Origin: an uncultured Eubacteriales bacterium
GTDB lineage: Bacteria; Bacillota; Clostridia; Christensenellales; Aristaeellaceae
DNA: 58,484 bases
Assembly (NCBI GenBank): GCA_900540045.1
Contig: UQEF01000005.1
Span: forward strand, 1-58,484
Direction of reading: 5' to 3'
Shown here: positions 20,600-29,035 of the stretch, one piece after another
How positions within the stretch are numbered: the stretch's first letter is position 1
Layout of the letters: each line of letters starts with the position of its first letter
The notes under the pieces: model-generated
The model's database searches: none
Told to the model about the DNA's origin: nothing
Seen by the model: the letters and a program-made list of their open reading frames with translations, nothing else
Position numbers and translations under genes: made by a program

Positions 20600-21299
20600 T
20601 ATTGCCCTGGGGGATCAAGGCATGAAGATACCCTACCGGCTGGTTCGCTCTAACAGGCGCACCCTTTCGCTGACGATCGAAAGCGGGGGTGCGCTTGTTG
20701 CGCGTGCGCCGCTGTCTATGCCCATCAGCCAGATTGAGGCATTTATCGAGCAGAAGCGCGGGTGGATTGAACGAAAGCGTTCGGAGGCTGCACAACAGCG
20801 TGCCCCGTTTGTGCCTCGGGACGGAGCGTGCCTTCCCTGGCTGGGGGGCGAGCTGCGCCTGAAGTTTTGCGGGGCGCCGTTTTGTTTGGACTTCGACGGA
20901 TGGCTGCTGGTTCCCCGCGGCGGTGATGCGCGCGCCCTCCTGCGGGACTGGCGAAAACGCCGTGCCGGCGAGGTGCTTACGCCCCGCGTGCGCCTGTGGG
21001 AAAACCGTATGGGCCTGAACGTGCGGAGCATAACCTATACGGCGGCGAAGCGCCGCTGGGGCAGCATGAGGGCCGACGGCTGCCTGCGCCTGAACGCGGC
21101 GCTGATGCACTGCCCCATGGCGCTGTGCGATTATGTGATCGTGCACGAGCTGGCCCATCTGACCCATCCCGATCATTCGCCTGCGTTTCATGCGCTGGTG
21201 CGGGCTGCCCTGCCGTGTGCGGATGAGCTGCGCGCCCGGATGCGGGCGTTTGCCGGCGTTACCACGCTGCTTGCCGCGCCCAAGGAGGACGATGCATGA
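20592..21299 (+). CDS. YgjP/SprT-like zinc metallopeptidase
   Basis: 235 residues. The C-terminal part carries YVIVHELAHLTHPDHSPAF, the HExxH zinc site with a downstream histidine, preceded by RRWGSM and RLNAALMHCP, the usual pattern of the YgjP (DUF45, WLM-like) family. The N-terminal half (RRTLSLTIESGGALVARAP) is the family's beta-rich lead. Natural substrates are not known for this family. The ATG overlaps the previous stop, and the stop overlaps the next ATG, so three genes are co-translated. Confidence 0.88.
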   Translation: MTDIALGDQGMKIPYRLVRSNRRTLSLTIESGGALVARAPLSMPISQIEAFIEQKRGWIERKRSEAAQQRAPFVPRDGACLPWLGGELRLKFCGAPFCLDFDGWLLVPRGGDARALLRDWRKRRAGEVLTPRVRLWENRMGLNVRSITYTAAKRRWGSMRADGCLRLNAALMHCPMALCDYVIVHELAHLTHPDHSPAFHALVRAALPCADELRARMRAFAGVTTLLAAPKEDDA

Positions 21300-22462
21300 C
21301 CGAGAAACTGAATCATGCGCGCGTGCCCAGGCGATTTTATATTTTGACGCTGCTGATCTTTGTTCCCATCTTCTACTGCCTTCTGGCCATCCGGGCGCAC
21401 TGGTATGGCTGGGCGATCACGGTTGTGGCGTTCGCCGGGCTGGTGGCCATCCGCCGCAGCCGATTCTGGCGCGGGTGGCATGCGCCGCTGTGCTTCGCGC
21501 TGGCTTTTCTGGCGGCGTATGCGGGACTGTCCCTCAGCCGGCCCCGATGGGACGTATCCCTGCCGGGGCAGATTGGCGGGGGCACGGTGTGGCTGTTCAC
21601 CCATCTGCCCGCGGAAGAGGAAGTGACGGCCGGCATGATGGGACTGTCGATATGGCGGCCGCCGGAAGGATACCGCATGGAAACCGTGCAGCTCCCGGCA
21701 AGCACCATGGAGGCACTCATGTCTGAGGGGGAGAAAAGTGACTGGGCCGTTTTGCAGCTGCATGGCGGGGCGTTTGTCAGCGGGGTGAACGACCTGTACC
21801 GCATGATGGCGGTCCGCTACAGCAGCCTTGCGGGCGGAGCCTGCGTTTACACGCTGAATTACCGCCTGTGGCCGCAATATCCGTATCCCTCCCAGCAGAA
21901 CGATGCCATGGATGCCTGGGTCTACCTGACCGGAACGGCGGGTTATGCCGCGGACCACATTTTCGTCGTGGGCGACAGCGCAGGCGGCAACCTGGCGTTG
22001 TCCCTGACCCTTCGCCTGCGCGACGAGGGGCGGGAGCTTCCTGCCGGCATCGTGGCCATGTCGCCCTGGGCTGATCTGAGCAATTCCGGCCCGTCACATC
22101 TGTACAATGCCACGAAGGATCCCAGTTTCGGCGTGGAGCCGGACCAGTGGGACGGCTCCACGCCCGTGGGCGTGGATACCACCTATCCCGACGGGCTGAA
22201 CGCAAAGACGCCCTACCTCTCGCCCAGCTTTGGCGATTACGCGGGCTTCCCGCCCATGCTGCTGCAGGCGGGGGACCTGGAGGTGCTGCTCAGCGACAGT
22301 CAAATGGTCTATGACAACGCCATAGCCCATGGCGTGGACTGCACGCTCACGGTATATCCGGGCATGTTTCACGTGTTCCAGGGATCGCTGGACCTGCTGC
22401 CGGAAAGCCGGGCTGCGTGGGAGGAGGTCGGAGCGTTTCTTGCGCGGGTGATAGGGGAGTAA
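21296..22462 (+). CDS. membrane-anchored alpha/beta hydrolase (esterase/lipase, HSL type)
   Basis: 388 residues. Two or three hydrophobic helices fill residues 15-80, then a hormone-sensitive-lipase-type hydrolase domain begins. The oxyanion motif LQLHGGAF, the nucleophile elbow VVGDSAGGNLAL, and the Asp (AGDLEVLLSDS) and His (GMFHVFQG) regions complete a catalytic triad. It probably cleaves short acyl esters at the membrane surface. ATGA overlap with the metallopeptidase gene; a terminator follows. Confidence 0.87.
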   Translation: MTEKLNHARVPRRFYILTLLIFVPIFYCLLAIRAHWYGWAITVVAFAGLVAIRRSRFWRGWHAPLCFALAFLAAYAGLSLSRPRWDVSLPGQIGGGTVWLFTHLPAEEEVTAGMMGLSIWRPPEGYRMETVQLPASTMEALMSEGEKSDWAVLQLHGGAFVSGVNDLYRMMAVRYSSLAGGACVYTLNYRLWPQYPYPSQQNDAMDAWVYLTGTAGYAADHIFVVGDSAGGNLALSLTLRLRDEGRELPAGIVAMSPWADLSNSGPSHLYNATKDPSFGVEPDQWDGSTPVGVDTTYPDGLNAKTPYLSPSFGDYAGFPPMLLQAGDLEVLLSDSQMVYDNAIAHGVDCTLTVYPGMFHVFQGSLDLLPESRAAWEEVGAFLARVIGE

Positions 22463-22468
22463 CAGAAT

Positions 22469-22498
22469 AAGCCCGACTTTTAGCCGGGCTTTCTTTTG
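22469..22498 (+). terminator. terminator after the esterase gene
   Basis: GCCCG and CGGGC with a short loop, followed by TTTCTTTT. It is a modest but plausible intrinsic terminator. Confidence 0.7.
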
Positions 22499-22500
22499 CG

Positions 22501-23363
22501 CTATTCCTCTTTGCACGTCGATACGGCCTGATCAATTTGCCGCGTCAGAAACAGGGAAGCCTGAAGCAGACGACTGCGATCTGTTTTCGGGCTGGCGCAC
22601 CAGAATTCGGCCGTGAACATCCTTACGCCCATGCTGTAAAGCGCGTGCACGCAGGGAACGTATTCCGTATGCCCATCGCCGAAAAACAGATTTCGATACA
22701 CGTTGGGGCGCGTTTCCTTGAGGTGGGCAGCTAATATATGTCCTTTGCCGCCTTGAGATCGGCATCCATATCGCTTCCGTAAAGCAGATGGGCATTCTTG
22801 AGATTCCCGATATCCGGATAAATACCAAGGGTAGGGCGATGCTACACAGTCCACATAGGTCATTGCTTTTGAAACGGTATCCATAAAGGACGTTTCCATG
22901 GTTTCAAAGCCAAGCATCATGCCGTATTGCTTTGCCATATGAACGCACTGAAACAGGTTTTCCAGAAACCATCCACGGGTACTGTCGTCCGCCGTTTCGT
23001 AATATACGTCGTAGCCGGCCAGCTGAATGACACGCACACCCAGGTCTCCGGCCAGTTCGATCGCACGCCGCATGATTTCAAGCGCCTTGTTTCGTTTGCA
23101 CGTATCATGTGAGCCGAGCGGATAGCGCCTGTGGCCGCTTAGACACATGGTACTTATGGGGTTTCAATCTGAAAGGAAAGGTTCCGAAGCGAGGCCCGCT
23201 CTTTCTTGTTCATGGTCAGCCGGTCCAGCCTGGGCTGCGATTCATCAATGCTGATTTCTAACCAATCAAAGCCGCAGATGTGAGTTTCCATCAGCGTTTG
23301 TTCCCAGGTCAGAGTGTCCGGCAATGCTTTTTCGTACAGCCCCAGTCTGTAAGGCTTCGTCAT
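22501..23363 (-). pseudogene. L-ribulose/L-xylulose-5-phosphate 3-epimerase (UlaE/SgaU-like), frameshifted
   Basis: A TIM-barrel sugar-phosphate epimerase is readable but broken in at least three places. It begins MTKPYRLGLYEKALPDTLTW, overlapping the isomerase stop by ATGA. At about 23150-23160 the ETGVPISTMCLSGHRRYPLG block is shifted. At about 22840 the frame slips before IYPDIGNLKNAHLLYGSDM and slips back near 22738 at AAKGHILAAHLKETRP. The metal and substrate residues that I can place (RVIQLAGYDVYYE, GFETMETSF, RMFTAEFWC) remain. The enzyme would interconvert pentulose 5-phosphates. Confidence 0.85.
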
Positions 23364-23815
23364 TGGCACCGGTCATGCGCGGCTTCGTTCTCGTAGGCTA
23401 CAATGCGTTTCGCCTTGGGTGCAGAAGGGGGGCCGTCCTGGTATTCCGCGCCAAGCCAAATGCGCAGGAGAGACTCCATCACTTTTTCATCCAAGGTAAA
23501 GGGACCGAAGCAGGCTATGTTAGCGTTGTTGCTCTTTTCTGCCCGCACCGCTGAATAGGCGTCGCTGATCAGCGCGGCATAGACGCCGCGCACCTTGTTG
23601 GCCGCAATCGACATGTCAATGCCTGTCCCGCAAATCAGGATTCCGCGGTCTGCCTGACCGGACACAATCATGTTGGCTGCACGAATGGCTGTATTTGCAT
23701 AGATTGGGTCTTCACCGCGCATATCTACCACCGTGATGCCCATACTTTCACACACATCTCGCGCGATGCGCGCGTGGGTGCCCGCGTTGGGATCATAACC
23801 AATGACCACCCGCAT
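23360..23815 (-). CDS. RpiB/LacAB family sugar-phosphate isomerase
   Basis: 151 residues from MRVVIGYDPNAG, with AAAGGAAG six bases before this ATG. It belongs to the ribose-5-phosphate isomerase B fold: the catalytic Cys block reads GILICGTGIDMSIAANKVRG, with Asp where most members have Gly, and YANTAIRAAN precedes it. The GYDPNA start resembles the subgroup that includes erythrulose-phosphate isomerases, so a tetrulose or pentulose phosphate may be the substrate. The PfkB kinase upstream reads into it without a stop in the same frame. It is the only intact enzyme in a decayed locus. Confidence 0.8.
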   Translation of the reverse strand: MRVVIGYDPNAGTHARIARDVCESMGITVVDMRGEDPIYANTAIRAANMIVSGQADRGILICGTGIDMSIAANKVRGVYAALISDAYSAVRAEKSNNANIACFGPFTLDEKVMESLLRIWLGAEYQDGPPSAPKAKRIVAYENEAAHDRCQ

Positions 23816-23821
23816 ATCCAT

Positions 23822-24477
23822 CTTCCTTTCCCATGTTCTCACAGATTCGTTGGATGATCTGCCACGGCTCATCATGGCTGCAAAATCTTCGCGCGTGGGC
23901 GCAATGTCCATCAAACTGCGGCGGGTTACGGCTACCGCTCCGGCTGCTGTGGCGTATTCGCCGGCAGACCATAGGTCCTTGCCGTCCATCAGGGCGGCGA
24001 TGAAGGCACCGTCGTAGGTGTCGCCGGCCCCGGCGCTGTTCGCTTCCTCTACCCGGTAGCCGGACAGGTGCCGCTGCTCGCGCCTGTAAAATACATAGCT
24101 GCCATTGTTGCCGTCCTTGAGAGCGAAAGCCTTGTTATACGACAGCTGCTGGCAAACCGCTTCTTCGCTTTCGCCGGGCCGGACGAAAAGCGCCGCTTCG
24201 CCGCGACTGGGCAAAAAGCAATCACACCGCTCCAGAAGCGGCATGGCGCGTTGGAGGTAGGTATCGCGGTCGATGACCTGGGGTGGAAATTGAGGGCAAA
24301 GCTGATGCGCGTTTCCTGTGGAGCCAGCGCGATCACCTTGTGATGGGCACGGGCCGACGATTCGCCGATAGACAGGGCAAAACCGGAAAGGTGAATCCAG
24401 CTCACGTTTTTGAGCAGTTCCTCACACACATCGTCCTCACAGCAGGTGGCGGCAGAGTGAGGAACGGTTTTCGGCAT
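23822..24477 (-). pseudogene. PfkB family sugar kinase, truncated and frameshifted
   Basis: The remnant starts about a third of the way into a kinase (EDDVCEELLKNVSWIHLSGFAL at about 24430), slips frame at about 24275 within NFHP/QVIDRDTYLQRAMPLLER, and then keeps the C-terminal half with the catalytic motif EEANSAGAGDTYDGAFIAAL. Near 23850 the frame runs on into the isomerase, while another frame reads PWQIIQRICENMGKEDG to a stop, so a further slip is likely. About 100 N-terminal residues with the sugar-binding start are missing at the junction with an oppositely oriented FGGY fragment. Confidence 0.82.
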
Positions 24478-24522
24478 GTAAGGGAAGCGTACGGCTTTTC
24501 CTTCGCAAAGGATTCCGTATGC

Positions 24523-24834
24523 CGCATCGCAGGCGGCGGCACAGCCTCCAAGCTATGGGTGCAAATTCTGGCCGACATTACGGGCGTGAAGCTGGAATGC
24601 ATGAGAGACGGCGTGGAAGCGCCGATGGGAGATGCCTTTATGGCCAGCGTGGTGGGCGGTGTGTTTGCCGGCTTTGAGGAGATTGACAGCTGGACAAAGT
24701 CCTATATGGTCTTTTGCCCCAATTGGCAGAATCATGAGCTGTACAATCGCTATTATGAAATCTACAAGCATGTCTACACCTCCGTAAAGGACGATATGCA
24801 TATGCTTGCCGGACTGGGGTTCTCCTTTGAATAG
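24523..24834 (+). pseudogene. FGGY family carbohydrate kinase, C-terminal fragment
   Basis: About 103 residues of the C-terminal ATPase domain of a xylulokinase-like enzyme: RIAGGGTASKLWVQILADIT, then EAPMGDAFMASVVGGVFAGF and a family-typical end. Sequence upstream on this strand is the antisense of the PfkB remnant, so roughly 400 N-terminal residues have been lost through a rearrangement that joined two kinase genes head to head. Confidence 0.82.
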
Positions 24835-24886
24835 CAATGTTCCCGCCCGCATGCGCTTCCGGCGCTGTGAAATGGATGTGTTTGGA

Positions 24887-25719
24887 ATGGACAAGCTGCT
24901 GGTACGCATGCAATTCATGCTTCAAAGCCTGCCGAGGGCTGAAAAAGCTGTTGCGGAATACATGGCCGCCCATGTCGCGCAGATGTCCGACATGACGCTG
25001 TCCATGCTTTCGGACGAAACGTCCGTAAGCGAGGCGACCATTTTGCGCTTTTGCAGGCAGCTTGGGTATTCCTCCTACATCCAGCTGCGTCAGGCCTTTG
25101 CCGCCAATGAGGATCATCCCGATTCGCCCGAACCCATCAGTGTGGCGGATGCCATGCCTGCCATTACCGCCAAGCTCATTCAGTCTGTCAACCGGTCGCT
25201 GGAAGATATGAACGCATTCATCTCCGGCGATTATGACCGGGTGCTGGCTGCAATTTTGGGGGCGCGTTCCATCTATCTCTTTGCCTCCGGAGATGCCGTG
25301 ACTTCCTGCCAGTATGCATGCACGAAGTTTAATCGCGTGGGACTGTCCGCTTTCGTGTGCGCGGATGTGTTTTATCAGTACGAAACGGCCATGCGTCTGA
25401 ACGAATCCGATGTCGCCATCGCGCTGAGCAATAGTGGCAGGTCTACCAATGTGGTCAACGCCATGAAGATCGCCCATGAGCAGGGGCCTTTACCTGTTGT
25501 ATCACGCAGGGGGGACGTTCTCCGCTGACAAAGTACTGCGATATCTCACTGTACTCTTCGTCGGTCGATATGAGTATCGGCCGTGACAGCGTAACCAAAC
25601 GCATCGTGGAAATGATTATTCTGGAGGCGCTGTGCCTGGGCGTGATCAATAGCGGCCCCAACGACTACAAGCAGATGCTCCAGAACACCATGCTCTCTTC
25701 GGAGATGAACAAGCTGTAG
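24887..25719 (+). pseudogene. RpiR/MurR family transcriptional regulator, frameshifted
   Basis: The N-terminal HTH_6 domain (RAEKAVAEYMAAHVAQM, SVSEATILRFCRQLGYSSY) and most of the SIS sugar-phosphate-binding domain (SIYLFASGDA, DVAIALSNSGRSTNVV) are in one frame. A G is lost from the run at about 25480 (EQGAFTCCIT becomes out of frame) and an extra T occurs near 25519, after which the original frame resumes through PLTKYCDISLYSSS to EMNKL and a stop. It very likely controlled the adjoining sugar genes. The exact start is uncertain (24872 or 24887). Confidence 0.82.
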
Positions 25720-25727
25720 GCAGATAA

Positions 25728-25767
25728 GCAAAAAGAGCGGGACGAATAGCCGTTCCGCTCTTTTTGC
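25728..25767. terminator. bidirectional terminator after the rpiR remnant
   Basis: GCAAAAAGAGCGG (25728-25740) and CCGCTCTTTTTGC (25755-25767) pair perfectly; A and T runs serve both convergent genes. Confidence 0.9.
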
Positions 25768-25779
25768 GCCGGCGCGCGC

Positions 25780-26103
25780 TTAGTTTTCTCCGTCCTTCAC
25801 CACTTTGTCCACGGCGGCCTTCACATGCTCCGCCGCGTCATGCACCACCTGCTGAAAGTCCCCGGAAAAGCCCGGCGCGTTTCGCTCCACATGAATGCGG
25901 TAGCCCAGTGCCAGTGCCACCGCCAGCCCGGCGACCGCGACCCACGGCGCGCTGACCGCCACGAGCAGCGCAAAGGCCAGAGACAGGTTGACAATGGGGA
26001 TGTCTCCCTGATGAACCATGACGCGCGTGCGATACAGGAAGCTGAACCAGCGGGTCTGACCGCTCTGCTTCTCCTGGGATGGATAGGGACGCTGTTCCGA
26101 CAT
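25780..26103 (-). CDS. small DUF4342-like membrane protein
   Basis: 107 residues from MSEQRPYPSQ. A membrane-proximal start (WFSFLYRTRVMVHQGD) leads into a hydrophobic stretch (about residues 35-75, with SLAFALLVAVSAPWVAVAGL then ALALGYRIHVER), followed by an amphipathic helical tail. The pattern of a Lys/Arg-rich lead, a valine-rich beta segment and one hydrophobic hairpin resembles the C-terminal part of DUF4342 proteins; the UBA-like N-terminal domain is absent. Function unknown. AGGAGCCGG precedes the start. Confidence 0.6.
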   Translation of the reverse strand: MSEQRPYPSQEKQSGQTRWFSFLYRTRVMVHQGDIPIVNLSLAFALLVAVSAPWVAVAGLAVALALGYRIHVERNAPGFSGDFQQVVHDAAEHVKAAVDKVVKDGEN

Positions 26104-26216
26104 AACCGGCTCCTCCTTAATGGGCGTTTTTCTGGATTGCGGGTTCATCATAGCACAGGCCCACGCTGGATGCTTTGGGATTTGGTTTGGATTGGATGAG
26201 AAGCATATGAAAATCT

Positions 26217-26402
26217 CATGGAAAACCGGCAGTTTGTGGTTGAAATGTGGAAAAGGGGCGCCTCGACAGTGGAAAACGCATGGAAAACCGCAGGATTCGC
26301 GCGAAGTTTTCCTTGTGCCTTCCATACGCACTCCATAACGGCGTCTACACAAGAGGAAAAGATAAGGAAAAGTTTTTTGGCCATGGAAAACCATGTGGAA
26401 AA
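26217..26402. repeat. cluster of six TGTGGAAAA-like sites (DnaA-box-like) upstream of nrdD
   Basis: TGTGGAAAA occurs at 26246 and 26394 (reverse complement TTTTCCACA, a known variant of the DnaA box), with AGTGGAAAA at 26268 and CATGGAAAA at 26217, 26279 and 26382. Neighbouring spacings are 29, 22, 11 and 12 bases, close to whole helical turns. The stretch is AT-rich and non-coding. Binding by DnaA is inference. Confidence 0.45.
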
Positions 26403-26487
26403 TGTTGCAAAATCATGTATTTTCGCACTTTATCGCATGTTTCGACAGCGTTGATAACTGCGAAACTGGAAAATATTACACTTTATA

Positions 26488-26503
26488 AATCAATATTTAG
26501 TGT
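26488..26503. promoter_or_regulatory. candidate NrdR box before nrdD
   Basis: AATCAATATTTAGTGT matches the known NrdR consensus at about 13 of 16 positions and abuts the -35 box. An ACAC half-site lies at 26478. A second full box at the usual spacing is not seen. Confidence 0.4.
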
Positions 26504-26531
26504 TGACTTTATCCGATGAGCACAATATAAT
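26503..26531 (+). promoter_or_regulatory. nrdD promoter
   Basis: TTGACT (26503-26508), 17-base spacer, TATAAT (26526-26531). An excellent sigma-A match. Confidence 0.9.
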
Positions 26532-26613
26532 GGTGGTGCTCGCTCAAAAAATCCCCTTGTTTTGGGGGAGGCGGCCGACACGTTATGTAACAATTTATGG
26601 AGGCATCGGGCAC

Positions 26614-28941
26614 ATGATTACATCCATTAAAAAGCGCGACGGGCGCATTGTCCCCTTCGATCAGGAGAAGATCGAGCAGGCGATTGAAAAGAGCTTCATG
26701 GCCAGCGGCAGCCAGAAGTCGCAGGAAACGGCCCAGGAGCTGGCCGGCGTCGTCGTTCAGGAAATCGAGCGGGATGAAAACCTTCCCGCTGTGCCCTCCG
26801 TGGAGCAGGTGCAGGATGTGGTGGAGCGCGTGCTGATTGAACGCGGCTTCGTGCGTTCGGCCAAGAGCTATATCCTCTACCGCGCGGAACGCAGCCGGGT
26901 GCGTGAGATGAATACCCGCCTGATGAAGATCTTCGAGGACATCGCCTACAAGGATGCCATCGACTCCGACATCAAGCGCGAAAACGCCAACATCAACGGC
27001 GATACCGCCATGGGCAGCATGCTCAAGTTCGGCTCGGAGGGTTCCAAGCAGTTCTATGAGATGTATGTGCTCAATCCCCGGCATGCACAGGCGCACCGCG
27101 ATGGCGATATCCATATTCATGACCTGGACTTTTACACCCTGACCACCACCTGCTGCCAGATCGACCTGCTGGAATTGTTCCACGGCGGATTCTCCACGGG
27201 TCACGGCGTGCTGCGTGAGCCCAACGATATCTACAGCTATTCCGCCCTGGCGTGCATTGCCATCCAGGCCAACCAGAACGACCAGCATGGCGGCCAGAGC
27301 GTGGTCAACTTTGACTACGGCATGGCGCCGGGTGTCAAAAAGACCTATTTCAAGCGGTTCCGCGACAACCTGGCCCGTGCGCTGGAGCTGCTGGGCAATG
27401 TGGAGGACGCGGCTGATGTGGCTGCGCGCATCCTGGACGAGCTGGAGCAGGAAACCGGCAAAAAGCCCAGCCTGGCCGCCGATCCCGACTATGATCGGGC
27501 GCTGATTGAGAAGATTGCGCAGGCCATGCCCGCCGCCGGCCGGGAGGTTGATACCCGCGTTCTGGACTTCGTGCGCGAGCATGCCGAAAAGGAAACCGAC
27601 AAGGCGACCTATCAGGCCATGGAGGCGCTTATCCACAACCTCAACACCATGAACAGCCGCGCGGGCGCGCAGGTGCCGTTCTCCTCCATCAACTATGGCA
27701 TGGATACCTCGCCAGAAGGCCGCATGGTAATGCGCAACGTTCTTCTGGCCACCGAGGCGGGCCTTGGCAACGGCGAAACGCCCATCTTCCCCATCCAGAT
27801 CTTCCGCGTCAAGGAGGGCGTCAGCTTCAATCCCGGCGATCCCAACTACGACCTGTATCGTCTGGCCATCCGCACCAGCGCCAAGCGCCTCTTCCCCAAT
27901 TTCAGCTTCGTGGACGCGCCTTTCAACAAGCAGTATTATAAGGAGGGCCACCCCGAAACCGAAATCGCCTACATGGGCTGCCGTACCCGCGTGATCGGCA
28001 ACGTCTACGATCCCACCCGGCAGATCTGCCCCCGCCGCGGCAACCTCTCCTTCACCTCCATCAACCTTCCCCGCATCGCCATCAAGGCAAAGGGCGACGT
28101 GCAGTGGTTCTTTGAGGAGCTGGAGCGCATGCTGGACCTGGTGCATGAGCAGCTTCTGGAGCGCTTTGAAATCATCGCCAACAAAAAGGTCTACAACTTC
28201 CCCTTCCTCATGGGCGAGGGCGTGTGGCTGGATTCCGAAAAGCTGAACTGGAATGACAGCGTGCGCGAGGTGCTCAAGCACGGCACCCTGTCCATCGGCT
28301 TTATCGGACTGGCGGAGTGCCTGAAGGCCCTGCGCGGCACCCACCATGGCGAGGACCCCAACAGCCAGAACCTGGGTCTGGAAATCGTGGGCTTCATCCG
28401 CAAATACTGCGACGACCTCAGCCAGAAGGAAAAGCTCAACTACACCTGCCTTGCTACGCCCGCGGAGGGCCTGAGCGGACGCTTCGTGCGCATTGACCGC
28501 GAGAAATTCGGCGTCATCCCCGGCGTTACGGATCGCGAATACTACACCAACTCCTTCCATGTGCCGGTATATTTCCCCATCAGCGCGTTTGAAAAACTTT
28601 CCATCGAAGCGCCCTATCATGCGCTGACCAATGCCGGCCACATCAGCTACATCGAAATGGACGGCGACCCCACCAAAAACCTGGACGCCTTTGAAAAGGT
28701 GGTTCGTTACATGCACGACGTGGGCATCGGGTACGGCAGCATCAACCATCCTGTGGACCGTGACCCGGACTGCGGCTACAACGGCATCATCGGCGATACC
28801 TGCCCCAAGTGCGGACGCAGCGAAAACGGCCACGCCTTTGAGCGCATCCGCCGCATCACAGGCTATCTGGTGGGCACGCTGGACCGTTTCAACAACGGCA
28901 AGCGTGCCGAGGAACGCGACCGCGTGAAGCATTCCGTCTGA
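26614..28941 (+). CDS. nrdD: anaerobic (class III) ribonucleoside-triphosphate reductase
   Basis: 775 residues from the ATG that follows TATGGAGG; the reading frame upstream of it contains the promoter. An N-terminal ATP-cone (ITSIKKRDGRIVPFDQEKIE) is followed by the glycyl-radical catalytic barrel (ANINGDTAMGSMLKFGSEGS, HIHDLDFYTLTTTCCQIDL). The C-terminus has the zinc site (DCGYNGIIGDTCPKCGR) and the glycyl radical loop RRITGYLVGTL. It makes dNTPs without oxygen. The activating enzyme NrdG, usually adjacent, is not here; a sporulation gene follows instead. Confidence 0.97.
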   Translation: MITSIKKRDGRIVPFDQEKIEQAIEKSFMASGSQKSQETAQELAGVVVQEIERDENLPAVPSVEQVQDVVERVLIERGFVRSAKSYILYRAERSRVREMNTRLMKIFEDIAYKDAIDSDIKRENANINGDTAMGSMLKFGSEGSKQFYEMYVLNPRHAQAHRDGDIHIHDLDFYTLTTTCCQIDLLELFHGGFSTGHGVLREPNDIYSYSALACIAIQANQNDQHGGQSVVNFDYGMAPGVKKTYFKRFRDNLARALELLGNVEDAADVAARILDELEQETGKKPSLAADPDYDRALIEKIAQAMPAAGREVDTRVLDFVREHAEKETDKATYQAMEALIHNLNTMNSRAGAQVPFSSINYGMDTSPEGRMVMRNVLLATEAGLGNGETPIFPIQIFRVKEGVSFNPGDPNYDLYRLAIRTSAKRLFPNFSFVDAPFNKQYYKEGHPETEIAYMGCRTRVIGNVYDPTRQICPRRGNLSFTSINLPRIAIKAKGDVQWFFEELERMLDLVHEQLLERFEIIANKKVYNFPFLMGEGVWLDSEKLNWNDSVREVLKHGTLSIGFIGLAECLKALRGTHHGEDPNSQNLGLEIVGFIRKYCDDLSQKEKLNYTCLATPAEGLSGRFVRIDREKFGVIPGVTDREYYTNSFHVPVYFPISAFEKLSIEAPYHALTNAGHISYIEMDGDPTKNLDAFEKVVRYMHDVGIGYGSINHPVDRDPDCGYNGIIGDTCPKCGRSENGHAFERIRRITGYLVGTLDRFNNGKRAEERDRVKHSV

Positions 28942-28977
28942 TCCGGCCCACGAAAACCACAAACTTTACCACGATGA

Positions 28978-29034
28978 AAAACGCCTCTTTCTGCAAACAC
29001 TTCCCTGCGAAGCAAGATCAGAAAGAGGCGTTTT
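28978..29034 (+). terminator. nrdD terminator hairpin overlapping the spoIVB ribosome site
   Basis: AAAACGCCTCTTTCTG (28978-28993) pairs with CAGAAAGAGGCGTTTT (29019-29034). The 3' arm contains AAAGAGG, the only ribosome-site candidate for the spoIVB ATG at 29036. The hairpin can therefore end nrdD transcripts and also hide the start region of the next gene. Confidence 0.75.
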
Positions 29035-29035
29035 C

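Noticed and set aside
22501..25719. Sequencing error as the sole cause of the frameshifts
   Set aside because: Errors would also hit neighbouring housekeeping genes, which are clean; truncations and a rearrangement in the same locus point to decay. Single indels could still be errors.
26509..28962. 817-codon minus-strand frame over nrdD
   Set aside because: Antisense of nrdD and its promoter; no ribosome site and no recognisable domain.
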